From Clostridiaceae bacterium UBA6110 (GTDB lineage: Bacteria > Bacillota > Clostridia > Clostridiales > Clostridiaceae), in the NCBI GenBank assembly GCA_002428415.1, contig DIWI01000074.1, positions 1 through 13,810 on the forward strand: DNA of 13,810 nucleotides, read 5' to 3'. Positions 1 through 6,911 of this stretch are shown in pieces (positions within the stretch are counted from its first letter, which is position 1; every line of letters begins with the position of its first letter). A program made the translations under genes and the position numbers. The notes under the pieces are model-generated. The model was not told the origin of the DNA, ran no database searches, and saw nothing but the letters and a program-made list of their open reading frames with translations.

Positions 1-392
1 ATTATCCTACCCCATCCGTTTTCCTTCATTGAAGGCCAAACGTACTTTGTAAGGTAGAATGGAGCGTTGAGCATTATGTTCATCATGAAGTTCCACTTGT
101 CCTCTGGGAACTCATCGATAGGACATACATGCTGAAGTCCTGCTACGTTGACAAGAATGTCTACCCTGCCGTACTTCTCAAGTGTGAAATCTACAAGTGC
201 CTTGCAGTCAGCCTGCTTGCTGAGATCAGTCTTGCATGCTACTCCGCCGAGCCTTGCAGCCTCTTCGTTAAGCTTAGCCTCATTGATATCAGCCATCACT
301 ACCTTCGCACCGTCCTTTGCGAAAGTTTCAGCTATGGCAAGACCTATGCCGCTCGCAGCACCTGTGACAATTGCTATTTTGTTTTCTAACAT
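1..392 (-). CDS. Short-chain dehydrogenase, 3-hydroxybutyrate dehydrogenase-like (partial, N-terminal 130 residues)
   Basis: This NAD(P)-dependent SDR oxidoreductase runs off the left edge of the window, so only its N-terminal Rossmann half is present. The glycine-rich cofactor motif TGAASGIG lies at residues 10-17, followed by an acidic beta-2 end (VVMADIN) and NVAG, which stands in for the family NNAG. The stretch LQHVCPIDEFPEDKW, then MKENGWGRII, matches the pattern of 3-hydroxybutyrate dehydrogenases (IQH..PIEEFP..KW), which interconvert acetoacetate and 3-hydroxybutyrate. The catalytic Ser, Tyr and Lys would lie beyond the edge, so the substrate is inferred. The ATG at 392 is preceded by a perfect GGAGG (401-405) at 8 nt spacing, which fixes the start. 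A promoter is visible far upstream at 708-736. SDR family membership is near certain; the 3HBDH assignment is probable. Confidence 0.85.
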   Translation of the reverse strand, partial: MLENKIAIVTGAASGIGLAIAETFAKDGAKVVMADINEAKLNEEAARLGGVACKTDLSKQADCKALVDFTLEKYGRVDILVNVAGLQHVCPIDEFPEDKWNFMMNIMLNAPFYLTKYVWPSMKENGWGRI

Positions 393-413
393 CAATAATA
401 CCTCCTGATTTTT

Positions 414-536
414 TTATGGTAGATCCCCCACTAAATCCGCATGAAAGTCATCCAAAACATGTCCCTCCTCCATGGATTCATTTTTCATGTAAAGCCAGTA
501 CGGGCATATCCTCCATACCCTGCCCGACACATTCAT
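414..536 (-). CDS. Possible 40-residue leader ORF upstream of the dehydrogenase
   Basis: An ATG-initiated frame of 40 codons lies on the same strand as the dehydrogenase and ends 21 nt before that gene's start, so the dehydrogenase Shine-Dalgarno falls just after its stop. The predicted peptide has a Trp/Tyr/Cys-rich first half (RVWRICPYWLYM) and an acidic second half (ESMEEGHVLDDFH). I do not recognise a family. It has no good ribosome binding site. An alternative start at the internal ATG preceding KNESMEEG would give 24 residues, also without a convincing site. It could be a small protein, a leader peptide, a remnant of an older gene, or chance. Confidence 0.22.
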   Translation of the reverse strand: MNVSGRVWRICPYWLYMKNESMEEGHVLDDFHADLVGDLP

Positions 537-707
537 GTCTATCTCTGTATACGATTAGATGCACTGGATTTTTTTAGCTGAATCAAATGCTAAAGGAATT
601 GTCCATTTCCTGATTCGCACTTGCTTTCAGCTTCCAATCATCAATTGTTTCAGAGAAGTTCCACGTCCGCGTGGTTTCCAAGGTGCGATTTTTCCCATCG
701 CCTCTAC

Positions 708-736
708 ATTATATCATGAATACATTTGTTTCTCAA
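708..736 (-). promoter_or_regulatory. Sigma-A-type promoter for the dehydrogenase transcript
   Basis: On the minus strand a -35 TTGAGA (731-736) is separated by exactly 17 bp from a perfect -10 TATAAT (708-713). Transcription would begin near 700, giving a leader of about 310 nt before the dehydrogenase ATG at 392. The leader contains a small hairpin (CCACG/CGTGG around 660-674) and the possible 40-codon ORF. Confidence 0.6.
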
Positions 737-822
737 AACACATTTGTAATCCTTTTAATATGCCGATTCTATAAATTAAAACCCAAAAACCTCCCCAAAC
801 CCCTTGATATCTAACGCTTTTA

Positions 823-840
823 CATGAATGCACTTTCATG
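823..840. promoter_or_regulatory. Palindromic operator candidate upstream of the dehydrogenase promoter
   Basis: CATGAA and TTCATG form perfect 6-bp arms around a 6-bp centre. The inner 14 bases (TGAATGCACTTTCA) resemble a catabolite-responsive element but carry TGCA in place of the conserved central CG. It lies about 90 bp upstream of the -35, a usual place for an activator or repressor site. Its binding protein is unknown. Confidence 0.3.
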
Positions 841-1007
841 TTTACAGATAAATTTATTAAAAATATTTTTCCGGTTGCGCTTTAAACTGTCATTCAGATT
901 CTAACCTTTCACTATTCTATCGAGGCTTGTATAATAATCTGCCCTTTCTTTCATTTCAGTTTAAATCTCTGGGTACGTTGTTCCATATGCTTTGTTTATT
1001 ACCTTCC

Positions 1008-1652
1008 CTAATCCTTGCCATTGGCGATATCCTTCAGCACAGATATCCAATCTTTAAGTGTTTCTTTGTGAATCTGTTCTTTCATCAATCCAAGCACATG
1101 GTATCGGTACGCAGGGGGATTAATTGAAAGATAAGAGATTGCATCCTGATCCTTTGCCATTGATTCCGGAATGAAAGAGAAACCCAATCCATTTGAAACC
1201 AGTTCCTTGACTGCTTCAATGTTGTTGATCTCAAAGGCAATATGCGGAACCACCTTGGCCTGTTCCAGAATCTCCTCTTCAAGGGCACGAAAAGCAGTTC
1301 CTTTCTTTGCAAGGATGACTTTACGATTCGTCAAGTCCCGAAGTTCACTGGTTTTGCCTTGAAAATCTCCACCTTTTGGTATGGCCAGAAAAAGTTCCTC
1401 TTTCATTAGAAGCTCCCAGTGGTCTTGAACTTCTGACACTTTGGTCAATACCAGGACAGCCATATCCAGGTCACCGACCTCTAGCATCTTCAGGATTGGT
1501 TTTACGTTATCTTCAACAATATCGAAGGCAATATCCGGCTTTATCTCCCGAAACCTTCTGGCCCCTTCCAAAAACAGATTCAGGCTTTCCCTGGAGGTGA
1601 TGCCGACCCTCCACTTGTTTTGGCCTGATTTTTGGCTATCCTGAATGCTCAA
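1008..1652 (-). pseudogene. LysR-type regulator lacking its DNA-binding domain (effector-binding domain remnant)
   Basis: The 214-residue frame matches only the C-terminal substrate-binding domain of LysR-family regulators. It opens with the linker and first strand (KWRVGITSRESLNLF), continues with the typical ARRFREIKPDIAFDIVE segment, and ends with the second-lobe signature EAVKELVSNGLGFSFIPES. A normal member has a further 85 or so N-terminal residues with the winged HTH. These are absent: the frame reads back only about 22 more codons to a stop near 1717, and the sequence there belongs to something else. The only start is a TTG without a ribosome binding site. The remaining frame is free of stops, so the truncation may be recent or the domain may still be expressed. 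It points toward the dehydrogenase gene, which an intact ancestor may have regulated. Confidence 0.75.
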
Positions 1653-1829
1653 ATATACTTTTTCATCAAGCCTGAAGAAAAAAATGGAAAGCTGTACCTT
1701 CCAGATATTCCCGGCAGTCCTATCCGCCTGGATGTGAACGGAATGGAAAGACGCGGTTTATTGGAAAGCGTTCGATACATTTATGCTGATAAGCAGAATC
1801 AGCAGTTTGCTGTCAGAGGCGCCTATTGA
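1632..1829 (+). pseudogene. C-terminal fragment of an unidentified protein, abutting the LysR remnant
   Basis: A plus-strand frame ends in a TGA at 1827-1829 after a protein-like stretch that includes KNGKLYLPDIPGSPIR, MERRGLLESVRYIYAD and QFAVRGAY. The convincing part starts near 1660, just where the LysR similarity on the opposite strand stops. The first codons are therefore the antisense of the LysR remnant rather than part of the original gene. There is no ATG start or ribosome binding site. I do not recognise the family. It reads as the 3' end of a gene cut by the same rearrangement that removed the LysR HTH. A chance open frame is possible but less likely, given the balanced composition. 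Confidence 0.4.
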
Positions 1830-1956
1830 AGCTCCATAAATCGCTGTGCTTTGCATAAAGGTAATTTTACTCCAAAATATAATCAGAATACTCAATATAT
1901 GTTATCATGATTCTATATAGCTAATTCTTTGAATATGAATATAGAGGAGTGGAATT

Positions 1957-3102
1957 ATGGTCTGTAGAAAATGTGGTCATGAACTTCCTGAAGGCAGCTT
2001 GTTTTGCAACGTTTGTGGTTCGAGTCAGACAGATATTAAGAATCAGAATGATAATTCGAATTCAGCGAAAGGTTCAGAACCAGATTCAAGGGATATTTCA
2101 GGCGAAACAAGAAGCTCTGAGGTAATCAGTCAGGCACCACCGAGAAAAAATAAACCATTTAAGATATTATTACCTCTTCTGTTCGTTGCACTGGCGGCCT
2201 TCGCAATATGGGCGTATACCTCGAAAGGCGGTCCTGCCGAAGAATTCATTAAGGCAGTCGATGCTTCAGATGTCGTACTTGCTCAAGAGATTTTTGAAAC
2301 AAAAATAAAATCTGAGAAGGATGCTTCCAGACTAGTAAGTGAGATAATAGAAAGATCAAATTCCGCATACTCTCAATTCGCGTCTGGCGGAACAAGCTTC
2401 GACGATGCAAAAGCACAAATCAAGATCATGGCAGATTCAGTTAGCAAGGAGGTTGCCGAAAAGAGTGCGCTTCCTGTTACTCTGTCGAATCTGGAAATAA
2501 TGAACAAATCGAAGGAAAGCTTCGCTTCCGGAGAGAAGTTCATGGCCAATAATGATTATGCAAGCTCAATAAGTGAGTTCGGGAAAGTATCAAAGGATGA
2601 CTCGAACTACAGCCAGGCACAGGCAAATATCAAGAAGCTTGAAGCTGAGGAGGCCAAGCGGCTTGAAGAGCTCAGGAAGAGCGAAGAAATTAAGAAAAAT
2701 CTGCAGGTAGAGGTAATAAAAACAGAAGTGCTGGTTCAGGATGAAACCCTAAAGGCGCTCTACCCGGATTTGTTCTCAGTAACAATCAGAAACAACTCAG
2801 GCAAGACAATAAAGAACTACAAGGTTTCCATGCTTGCGTGGGATTCGAACGGATATCCACTAAAAATTGAGGTCCTGTTTTACTCTGCCGCCTATGAATA
2901 CCTGGGAGTCGCTGACAACGTCAACGTTCTTCATGGTGAGACCTACGGTGATGATAGCGGCTGGGAACTGATGGAAGGTCACAGGATCATTAAAACCAAA
3001 GCAGTCGTATCAGAAGCTGAATTCTACGACGGAAGCATATGGAAGAACCCCTATCATGAATACTTCATTCATAATTACATGGGTAAGCCCTACATGGACT
3101 AG
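1957..3102 (+). CDS. Zinc-ribbon, single-pass membrane protein with a DUF5780-like C-terminal domain
   Basis: This 381-residue protein starts with a zinc ribbon in which C3-x2-C6 and C17-x2-C20 would bind one Zn2+. A polar, Ser/Asn-rich linker follows (about 22-62), then a basic patch and one membrane helix (about 68-87). The middle region (about 95-220) is helical, the stretch 222-250 is a charged probable coiled coil (AEEAKRLEELRKSEE), and the C-terminal domain is about 252-375. That domain (LFSVTIRNNSGKTIKNYKV, AWDSNGYP, EFYDGSIWKNPY) resembles DUF5780 as I remember it from clostridial zinc-ribbon proteins. The expected topology is ribbon inside and C-terminal domain outside. No enzymatic function is known. 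The ATG follows AGAGGAG at 1943-1949. A TATAAT at 1878-1883 has no good -35. The gene stands alone and ends at a strong terminator. Confidence 0.85.
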   Translation: MVCRKCGHELPEGSLFCNVCGSSQTDIKNQNDNSNSAKGSEPDSRDISGETRSSEVISQAPPRKNKPFKILLPLLFVALAAFAIWAYTSKGGPAEEFIKAVDASDVVLAQEIFETKIKSEKDASRLVSEIIERSNSAYSQFASGGTSFDDAKAQIKIMADSVSKEVAEKSALPVTLSNLEIMNKSKESFASGEKFMANNDYASSISEFGKVSKDDSNYSQAQANIKKLEAEEAKRLEELRKSEEIKKNLQVEVIKTEVLVQDETLKALYPDLFSVTIRNNSGKTIKNYKVSMLAWDSNGYPLKIEVLFYSAAYEYLGVADNVNVLHGETYGDDSGWELMEGHRIIKTKAVVSEAEFYDGSIWKNPYHEYFIHNYMGKPYMD

Positions 3103-3121
3103 ACTACGCATAAATACAAAA

Positions 3122-3155
3122 CAGGTTGAGGTTTATCCTCAGCCTGCTTTTCTTT
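3122..3155. terminator. Bidirectional intrinsic terminator between convergent genes
   Basis: A 10-bp stem, CAGGTTGAGG with CCTCAGCCTG (one G-T wobble), encloses a 5-nt loop. It is followed by CTTTTCTTT on the plus strand. On the minus strand it is followed by TTTTGTATTT, so it can also end the two-gene membrane operon reading toward it. Confidence 0.85.
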
Positions 3156-3203
3156 AGTCGTAACCTATAAGATTACTAAATTACATGGATTCCAAAATTC
3201 TAT

Positions 3204-3599
3204 TCAAGGCAGTTGCCTGAATCTGGCGTATGCAAGTGGTCCCAGGAACAGAAAGACTATCGAAACATAAATGCCGATGCCGAGGAAGATAATGCCCATC
3301 GTGCCATTACCCAATCCAGTCAGTATGTTTAGCCCGATGAATATGGCAGTCCATATCACGCTCATTCGCAATGCCCTGCTTCTCGTCGCAGGCTTCAGGA
3401 CCGCAGCTGCGGCAAATGCAGCAAGTCCTATAGGTATTGAGGCCACTAGGAACATCATGCTGACATTGGCTGTGAGCACCTCTTCCGTAAGCCTGGTCGG
3501 GTCGGGCTGGTTTAGCACGACTGAAGCAGCGAACTCAAGTATTAGAGTTACAATGAAAAGCAGGAGACCCACTATAATATCTTTAAACAGACTTTTCAT
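3204..3599 (-). CDS. Small integral membrane protein, four predicted helices
   Basis: The 131-residue product is strongly hydrophobic, with probable membrane helices at about 8-30, 46-66, 78-98 and 104-126. A short charged stretch with NQPDPTRLTEE lies between the first two, and the tail is basic (YARFRQLP). I see no catalytic or transport motif and do not recognise a named family. The ATG at 3599 has GGGAGG 6 nt upstream; the overlapping GTG at 3602 would be only 3 nt away, so ATG is preferred. It lies 12 nt after the stop of the membrane gene at 3612-3923 and is surely co-transcribed with it. The operon ends at the bidirectional terminator 3122-3155. Confidence 0.75.
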   Translation of the reverse strand: MKSLFKDIIVGLLLFIVTLILEFAASVVLNQPDPTRLTEEVLTANVSMMFLVASIPIGLAAFAAAAVLKPATRSRALRMSVIWTAIFIGLNILTGLGNGTMGIIFLGIGIYVSIVFLFLGPLAYARFRQLP

Positions 3600-3611
3600 C
3601 ACAAACCTCCC

Positions 3612-3923
3612 TTAGTGAGGATAAAGCACCTCACCAGCAACGAACAGGATAAGAAGCAGACCGAATGCTCCGCATACGAAAGCTATCAGTGAAAATTCCT
3701 TCTTGAACAGGGATTTAAGGAATGCGAAAAAGGCTAACGACCCTACTAGAAATGCTGCAATCATGATAAGCGCGGCCGGCATGTTTCCGAAGAACCCTTC
3801 TCCACCGGTGTGGAACTCAGGCTTCAAAACAAGCCTTCTTGCATAATACAGAATGAAGAAACCCAATGCAAATGCAACAGACCATCTCCCAGGACTGGTT
3901 CCCGGGTATACCCTGAACCTCAT
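3612..3923 (-). CDS. Small integral membrane protein, three predicted helices
   Basis: The 103-residue product has a short basic N-terminus with a PGxxxGRWSV motif. Probable helices lie at about 15-32, 47-70 and 78-100, and the last ends in GEVLYPH. The GRWSV...GE(V/I)L(Y/F)PH layout recalls a family of uncharacterised small membrane proteins common in Gram-positive bacteria; no function is known to me. The ATG at 3923 sits 9 nt from GGGAG. The in-frame ATG at 3932 directly abuts that site and is unlikely to be used. A TATAAT at 3945-3950 has no clear -35 and would leave only a very short leader. It is the first gene of a two-gene operon. Confidence 0.75.
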   Translation of the reverse strand: MRFRVYPGTSPGRWSVAFALGFFILYYARRLVLKPEFHTGGEGFFGNMPAALIMIAAFLVGSLAFFAFLKSLFKKEFSLIAFVCGAFGLLLILFVAGEVLYPH

Positions 3924-4060
3924 CCTAATCATCTCCCGCCTTTTATTATACCCTTCATCTACATATTATCACTTGTAAAATACGGCTGATATCATTCAAT
4001 ACCCCAGGAAACCAATTAATCTCAATGTTCACAGAAAATTTATCGTAAATGCCCAATTCG

Positions 4061-4099
4061 TTTATAAAAGATAGCCCTGAAGGCTTGACCTTCAGGGCT
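4061..4099 (-). terminator. Intrinsic terminator of the fructose operon
   Basis: Read on the minus strand, a perfect 11-bp stem (AGCCCTGAAGG with CCTTCAGGGCT) closes a 5-nt loop and is followed by ATCTTTTATAA. It begins 11 nt past the EIIBC stop codon. Confidence 0.9.
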
Positions 4100-4110
4100 G
4101 TAACGTCATA

Positions 4111-5481
4111 TTAAACTTCGAACTTCTCTCTCTTCTTGAGGGTTGCGAGCATCACTCCGCCGACAACTGTTCCTACAACTATTGATAAGAAGTACATCGG
4201 AAGGTTTCCAACTGCATTAGGTATTGGAAGAACGAATATTCCGCCATGTGGTACTGCAAGAGTAGCCTTGAATATCATTGAAAGTGCTCCGGTTATCGCG
4301 GATCCAACCATTATCGAAGGTATTACCCTCAGAGGATCTGCTGCTGCGAAAGGTATTGCGCCTTCAGTTATGAATGAGGCTCCAAGTGCCCATGCGGCCT
4401 TTCCTGCTTCTCTTTCCTCTTCTGTGTACTTGTTCTTAGCAAGTACAGTCGAAAGTGCTATAGCAAGAGGAGGTACCATTCCTGCAGCCATGACAGCTGC
4501 CATTATCATTGAAGGTTCGCCGCTGGCGATCGTTGCTGCTCCGAAGGTATACGCCGCCTTGTTTACAGGTCCGCCCATGTCAAACGCCATCATGAGTCCG
4601 AGTATTGCTCCAAGTAATCCTGCGTTTGCTCCGCTAAGGCTCTTCAGCCATCCAATCATCGTATCGTTTATAACCTTTACCGGTCCGCCAAGTACAAATA
4701 TCATGATAAGTCCTACGATCAGGGTTGATAAAACTGGCAGTATGAGTACAGGCATAAGTCCTTCAAGGGACTTTGGAAGCTTGATCAGCTTTCTGAGGTA
4801 CAGGACCACGTATCCAGCGAGGAAACCGGCAAGCATTCCACCAAGGAATCCCGCTCCAACGCTTCCTGCGATGAGTCCGCCTACCATACCTGGTACAAGA
4901 CCCGGCCTGTCAGCTATCGAGAACGCTATGAATCCAGCAAGTATTGGGACCATGAGTCCGAATGCACCGTTTCCGCCGCCCATCTGCATGAGTGCTGCAG
5001 CTATAGAGCCTTCCTGCTCAAACGCCTTGATACCGAATGCGAAGGAGAATGCTATGAGGAGTCCTCCTGCGACAACGAAAGGTATCATGTAAGATACTCC
5101 GGTCATAAGATGCTTGTAAGCGCCTGTCTTCGGCTTCTTTTCAATTATCTTGGATGCCTGTTCCTGGACAGAGGCAACCGGCTTTGCCTGTGCTGCTCTC
5201 TCAAGGAGACCCTTTGCATCCTTTATTGCATCCTTTACAGATACTTCGATTACAGGAAGACCCTTGAACCTTTCCTTGTCGACTTTGGTGTCTACTGCGA
5301 GGATTACCGCGCTTGCATTCCTGACATCCTCCGCAGTTATAACGTTCTCCGCTCCGACTGACCCCTGAGTCTCAACCTTGATCTCATGCCCCATCTGCTT
5401 CGCAGCCATCTGGAGCGCCTCTGCCGCCATGTAGGTGTGGGCTATGCCTGTTGGGCAAGATGTTACAGCTACAAATTTCAT
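4111..5481 (-). CDS. fruA: PTS fructose-specific EIIBC component
   Basis: This membrane permease takes up fructose and phosphorylates it at C1. From the preferred start the protein has 456 residues. The N-terminal EIIB domain (about 1-95) opens with KFVAVTSCPTGIAHT, in which C9 is the phosphocysteine that accepts phosphate from EIIA. A linker rich in Ala and Lys (about 95-120) leads to the EIIC domain (about 121-450). That domain has multiple hydrophobic segments, the GVSYMIPFVVAGG first helix, and the substrate-site signature ITEGAIPF at 371-378. No EIIA domain is fused; it is encoded by the gene just upstream. I prefer the ATG at 5481 because the in-frame ATG at 5493 directly abuts the GAAAGG site, but its 12-nt spacing is long. 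Last gene of the operon, ending at a strong terminator. Confidence 0.93.
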   Translation of the reverse strand: MKFVAVTSCPTGIAHTYMAAEALQMAAKQMGHEIKVETQGSVGAENVITAEDVRNASAVILAVDTKVDKERFKGLPVIEVSVKDAIKDAKGLLERAAQAKPVASVQEQASKIIEKKPKTGAYKHLMTGVSYMIPFVVAGGLLIAFSFAFGIKAFEQEGSIAAALMQMGGGNGAFGLMVPILAGFIAFSIADRPGLVPGMVGGLIAGSVGAGFLGGMLAGFLAGYVVLYLRKLIKLPKSLEGLMPVLILPVLSTLIVGLIMIFVLGGPVKVINDTMIGWLKSLSGANAGLLGAILGLMMAFDMGGPVNKAAYTFGAATIASGEPSMIMAAVMAAGMVPPLAIALSTVLAKNKYTEEEREAGKAAWALGASFITEGAIPFAAADPLRVIPSIMVGSAITGALSMIFKATLAVPHGGIFVLPIPNAVGNLPMYFLSIVVGTVVGGVMLATLKKREKFEV

Positions 5482-5514
5482 TCTTTTGTCCATCCTTTCA
5501 TAATCGTAATGTGG

Positions 5515-5958
5515 TTATTTGAATGCGTTGATGAAGCTTTCGAAATCTGTGCATTTCATCAGGCTTTCCCTGACTTCCTCATGCATCAGCTTTCTTGATA
5601 TCTCACTGAGTGCCCTCAGGTGAAGATCGCTTGATTCCTGTGGTACTGCGATAAGGAAGAAGAGATGTGCAGGAAGGTCGTCCATGCTCTCGTAGTCTAT
5701 ACCCTTGTCGCTTCTGCCGAATACTATCGACGCTTCTATTACTGCATCGCTCTTGCCGTGAGGAATTGCGATTCCCATGCCGATTCCGGTAGAGAACTCA
5801 GACTCCCTGTGAAGCACAGCCTTCTTGAATTCATCCTTGTCTCTGACCTTGCCGTCAGCGACCAGAATGTCTATAAGCTCCGATATTACGTCTGATTTGG
5901 TAGTTGAATCGAGTCCGAATTTTACCCTGTCCTTTGAAAACATGTCTATTGTGTTCAT
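5515..5958 (-). CDS. PTS fructose-type EIIA component
   Basis: This cytoplasmic phosphocarrier of the fructose/mannitol EIIA family passes phosphate from HPr to the EIIB domain encoded just downstream. The 147-residue domain has its active-site motif GIAIPHGKSDAV with H67 as the phosphorylated histidine. The later LFFLIAVPQESSDLHLRAL segment is also typical. The ATG at 5958 lies 7 nt from GGAGG. The ATG at 5964 overlaps the fruK stop but is only 1 nt from GGAGG, so it is less likely. Two nucleotides separate it from the fruK stop, and the ribosome binding site lies inside the fruK 3' end, suggesting translational coupling. Confidence 0.93.
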   Translation of the reverse strand: MNTIDMFSKDRVKFGLDSTTKSDVISELIDILVADGKVRDKDEFKKAVLHRESEFSTGIGMGIAIPHGKSDAVIEASIVFGRSDKGIDYESMDDLPAHLFFLIAVPQESSDLHLRALSEISRKLMHEEVRESLMKCTDFESFINAFK

Positions 5959-5960
5959 TT

Positions 5961-6896
5961 TCATACCTCCGTTATTTTTGAAAAAGCATCAGAAAGATAA
6001 GCTGCGATGTCAGAAGGTGTGCACGCCTGGGTCCCTTCAAGTGTTACAGTTGCGGCTCCGAAGGCCTGAGCATTGGCAAGGGTATCCTTGTCTCCAAGTC
6101 CCTTAAGTCTTGCATAAACCAGCGCTGCCACCATCGAATCCCCTGCTCCTACCGTGCTCTTCACATGTACCTTCAGTCCCCTGGCCCGATATGCCCTGTC
6201 CTTTGTGACATACATGCTGCCATCAGCTCCAAGCGATACCATCACTTTCCCCACACCCTTGTCCATTAGCCGTCTGGCTGCTTCAAGGATATCCTCATCG
6301 CTCTCAAGCTTCCTTCCTTCAAGAAGGGACAGCTCATAGTCGTTAGGCTTTACAACATCAGGTCCCGCCTTGAGCGCTTCCTCGAAAAGCTCACCCTCAG
6401 CATCCACCAGCACGTATGCTCCCTTGTCCTTCGCGATCTCTGTCAGCGTCCTGTATATGTCCTTGGGCACTGATGAGCTTGCTCCGCCTGACAAAACCAC
6501 CGTATCTCCTGACTTTACCAGTCCCTCGAACTTTCCAAGGAACTCCAGAAGCTCATCCTTTTCGATTACTGCTCCCGGTTCATTGATGTCAGTAAACTCG
6601 TTCCTTACCCTGTCGACTACCTTTGTATTTGTTCTCGTATTTCCTCTGATGAGGACAAAATCAGAATCTATGCCTTTGCTCTTCAGCTCCCTGAGAAACA
6701 GCTCCCTCAGGTTCCCTCCAAGGAATCCTGTGCAGATTGACTGCACTCCGAACTCTTTGAGGACCTTAGATACGTTGATTCCCTTTCCTCCAATGTCCTG
6801 CCTTACCGACAAAGCCCTGTTTACCATACCCGGAGTAAAATCCTCCAGGATCAGCGTCTTGTCAAGGGCCGGGTTCAGCGTGACCGTTATGACCAT
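5961..6896 (-). CDS. fruK: 1-phosphofructokinase
   Basis: This PfkB-family sugar kinase turns fructose-1-phosphate, the product of the co-encoded PTS, into fructose-1,6-bisphosphate with ATP. The 311 residues fit the family length. The N-terminal PfkB signature GGKGINVSKVLKEFG lies near 37-51. The C-terminal signature TVGAGDSMVAALVY carries the catalytic base D253 within GAGD. The start ATG at 6896 has AAAGGAG 9 nt upstream, and that site overlaps the fruR stop codon. Tagatose-6-phosphate kinases are close relatives, but the fructose EIIA/EIIBC genes alongside favour 1-phosphofructokinase. Confidence 0.93.
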   Translation of the reverse strand: MVITVTLNPALDKTLILEDFTPGMVNRALSVRQDIGGKGINVSKVLKEFGVQSICTGFLGGNLRELFLRELKSKGIDSDFVLIRGNTRTNTKVVDRVRNEFTDINEPGAVIEKDELLEFLGKFEGLVKSGDTVVLSGGASSSVPKDIYRTLTEIAKDKGAYVLVDAEGELFEEALKAGPDVVKPNDYELSLLEGRKLESDEDILEAARRLMDKGVGKVMVSLGADGSMYVTKDRAYRARGLKVHVKSTVGAGDSMVAALVYARLKGLGDKDTLANAQAFGAATVTLEGTQACTPSDIAAYLSDAFSKITEV

Positions 6897-6911
6897 TTAT
6901 CGCATCTCCTT

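Larger units (their letters stand above)
537..1007. other. Non-coding region between the dehydrogenase leader and the LysR remnant
   Basis: No convincing protein-coding gene is seen here. The region holds the minus-strand promoter (708-736), a short hairpin in the leader, and an 18-bp palindrome (823-840). Between 570 and 700 short minus-strand frames look protein-like in more than one phase but none has both a start and a ribosome binding site. That would fit decayed coding sequence, although chance is not excluded. The part from 740 to 1000 is AT-rich. Confidence 0.5.

Noticed and set aside
630..697. Short minus-strand frame MGKIAPWKPRGRGTSLKQL, faintly like the N-terminus of RecU-type resolvases
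   Set aside because: Only about 15 residues are comparable, the frame stops after 23 codons, and continuing the resemblance would need several frameshifts. Too weak to call a pseudogene.
660..707. GGCGATGGG at the start of the dehydrogenase leader, recalling the 5' end of the fluoride riboswitch
   Set aside because: The later conserved elements (the pairing GCC segment and CTGATG with its pseudoknot partner) could not be found, and the downstream gene is not a fluoride exporter.
1632..1829. The idea that the region before the LysR remnant encodes its missing HTH
   Set aside because: None of the minus-strand frames there shows the LysR HTH pattern, and the LysR frame meets a stop near 1717. 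The plus-strand frame looks like a different protein.
4136..5092. A 318-codon open frame on the plus strand opposite the EIIBC gene
   Set aside because: It is the antisense of a clear membrane permease gene. Its composition (Ala/Pro/Ser/Thr-rich, no known motif) is that of a shadow frame, and it has no ribosome binding site.
5150..5368. Several 60-90 codon plus-strand frames across the fructose operon
   Set aside because: All are antisense to strong coding sequence and lack start signals.
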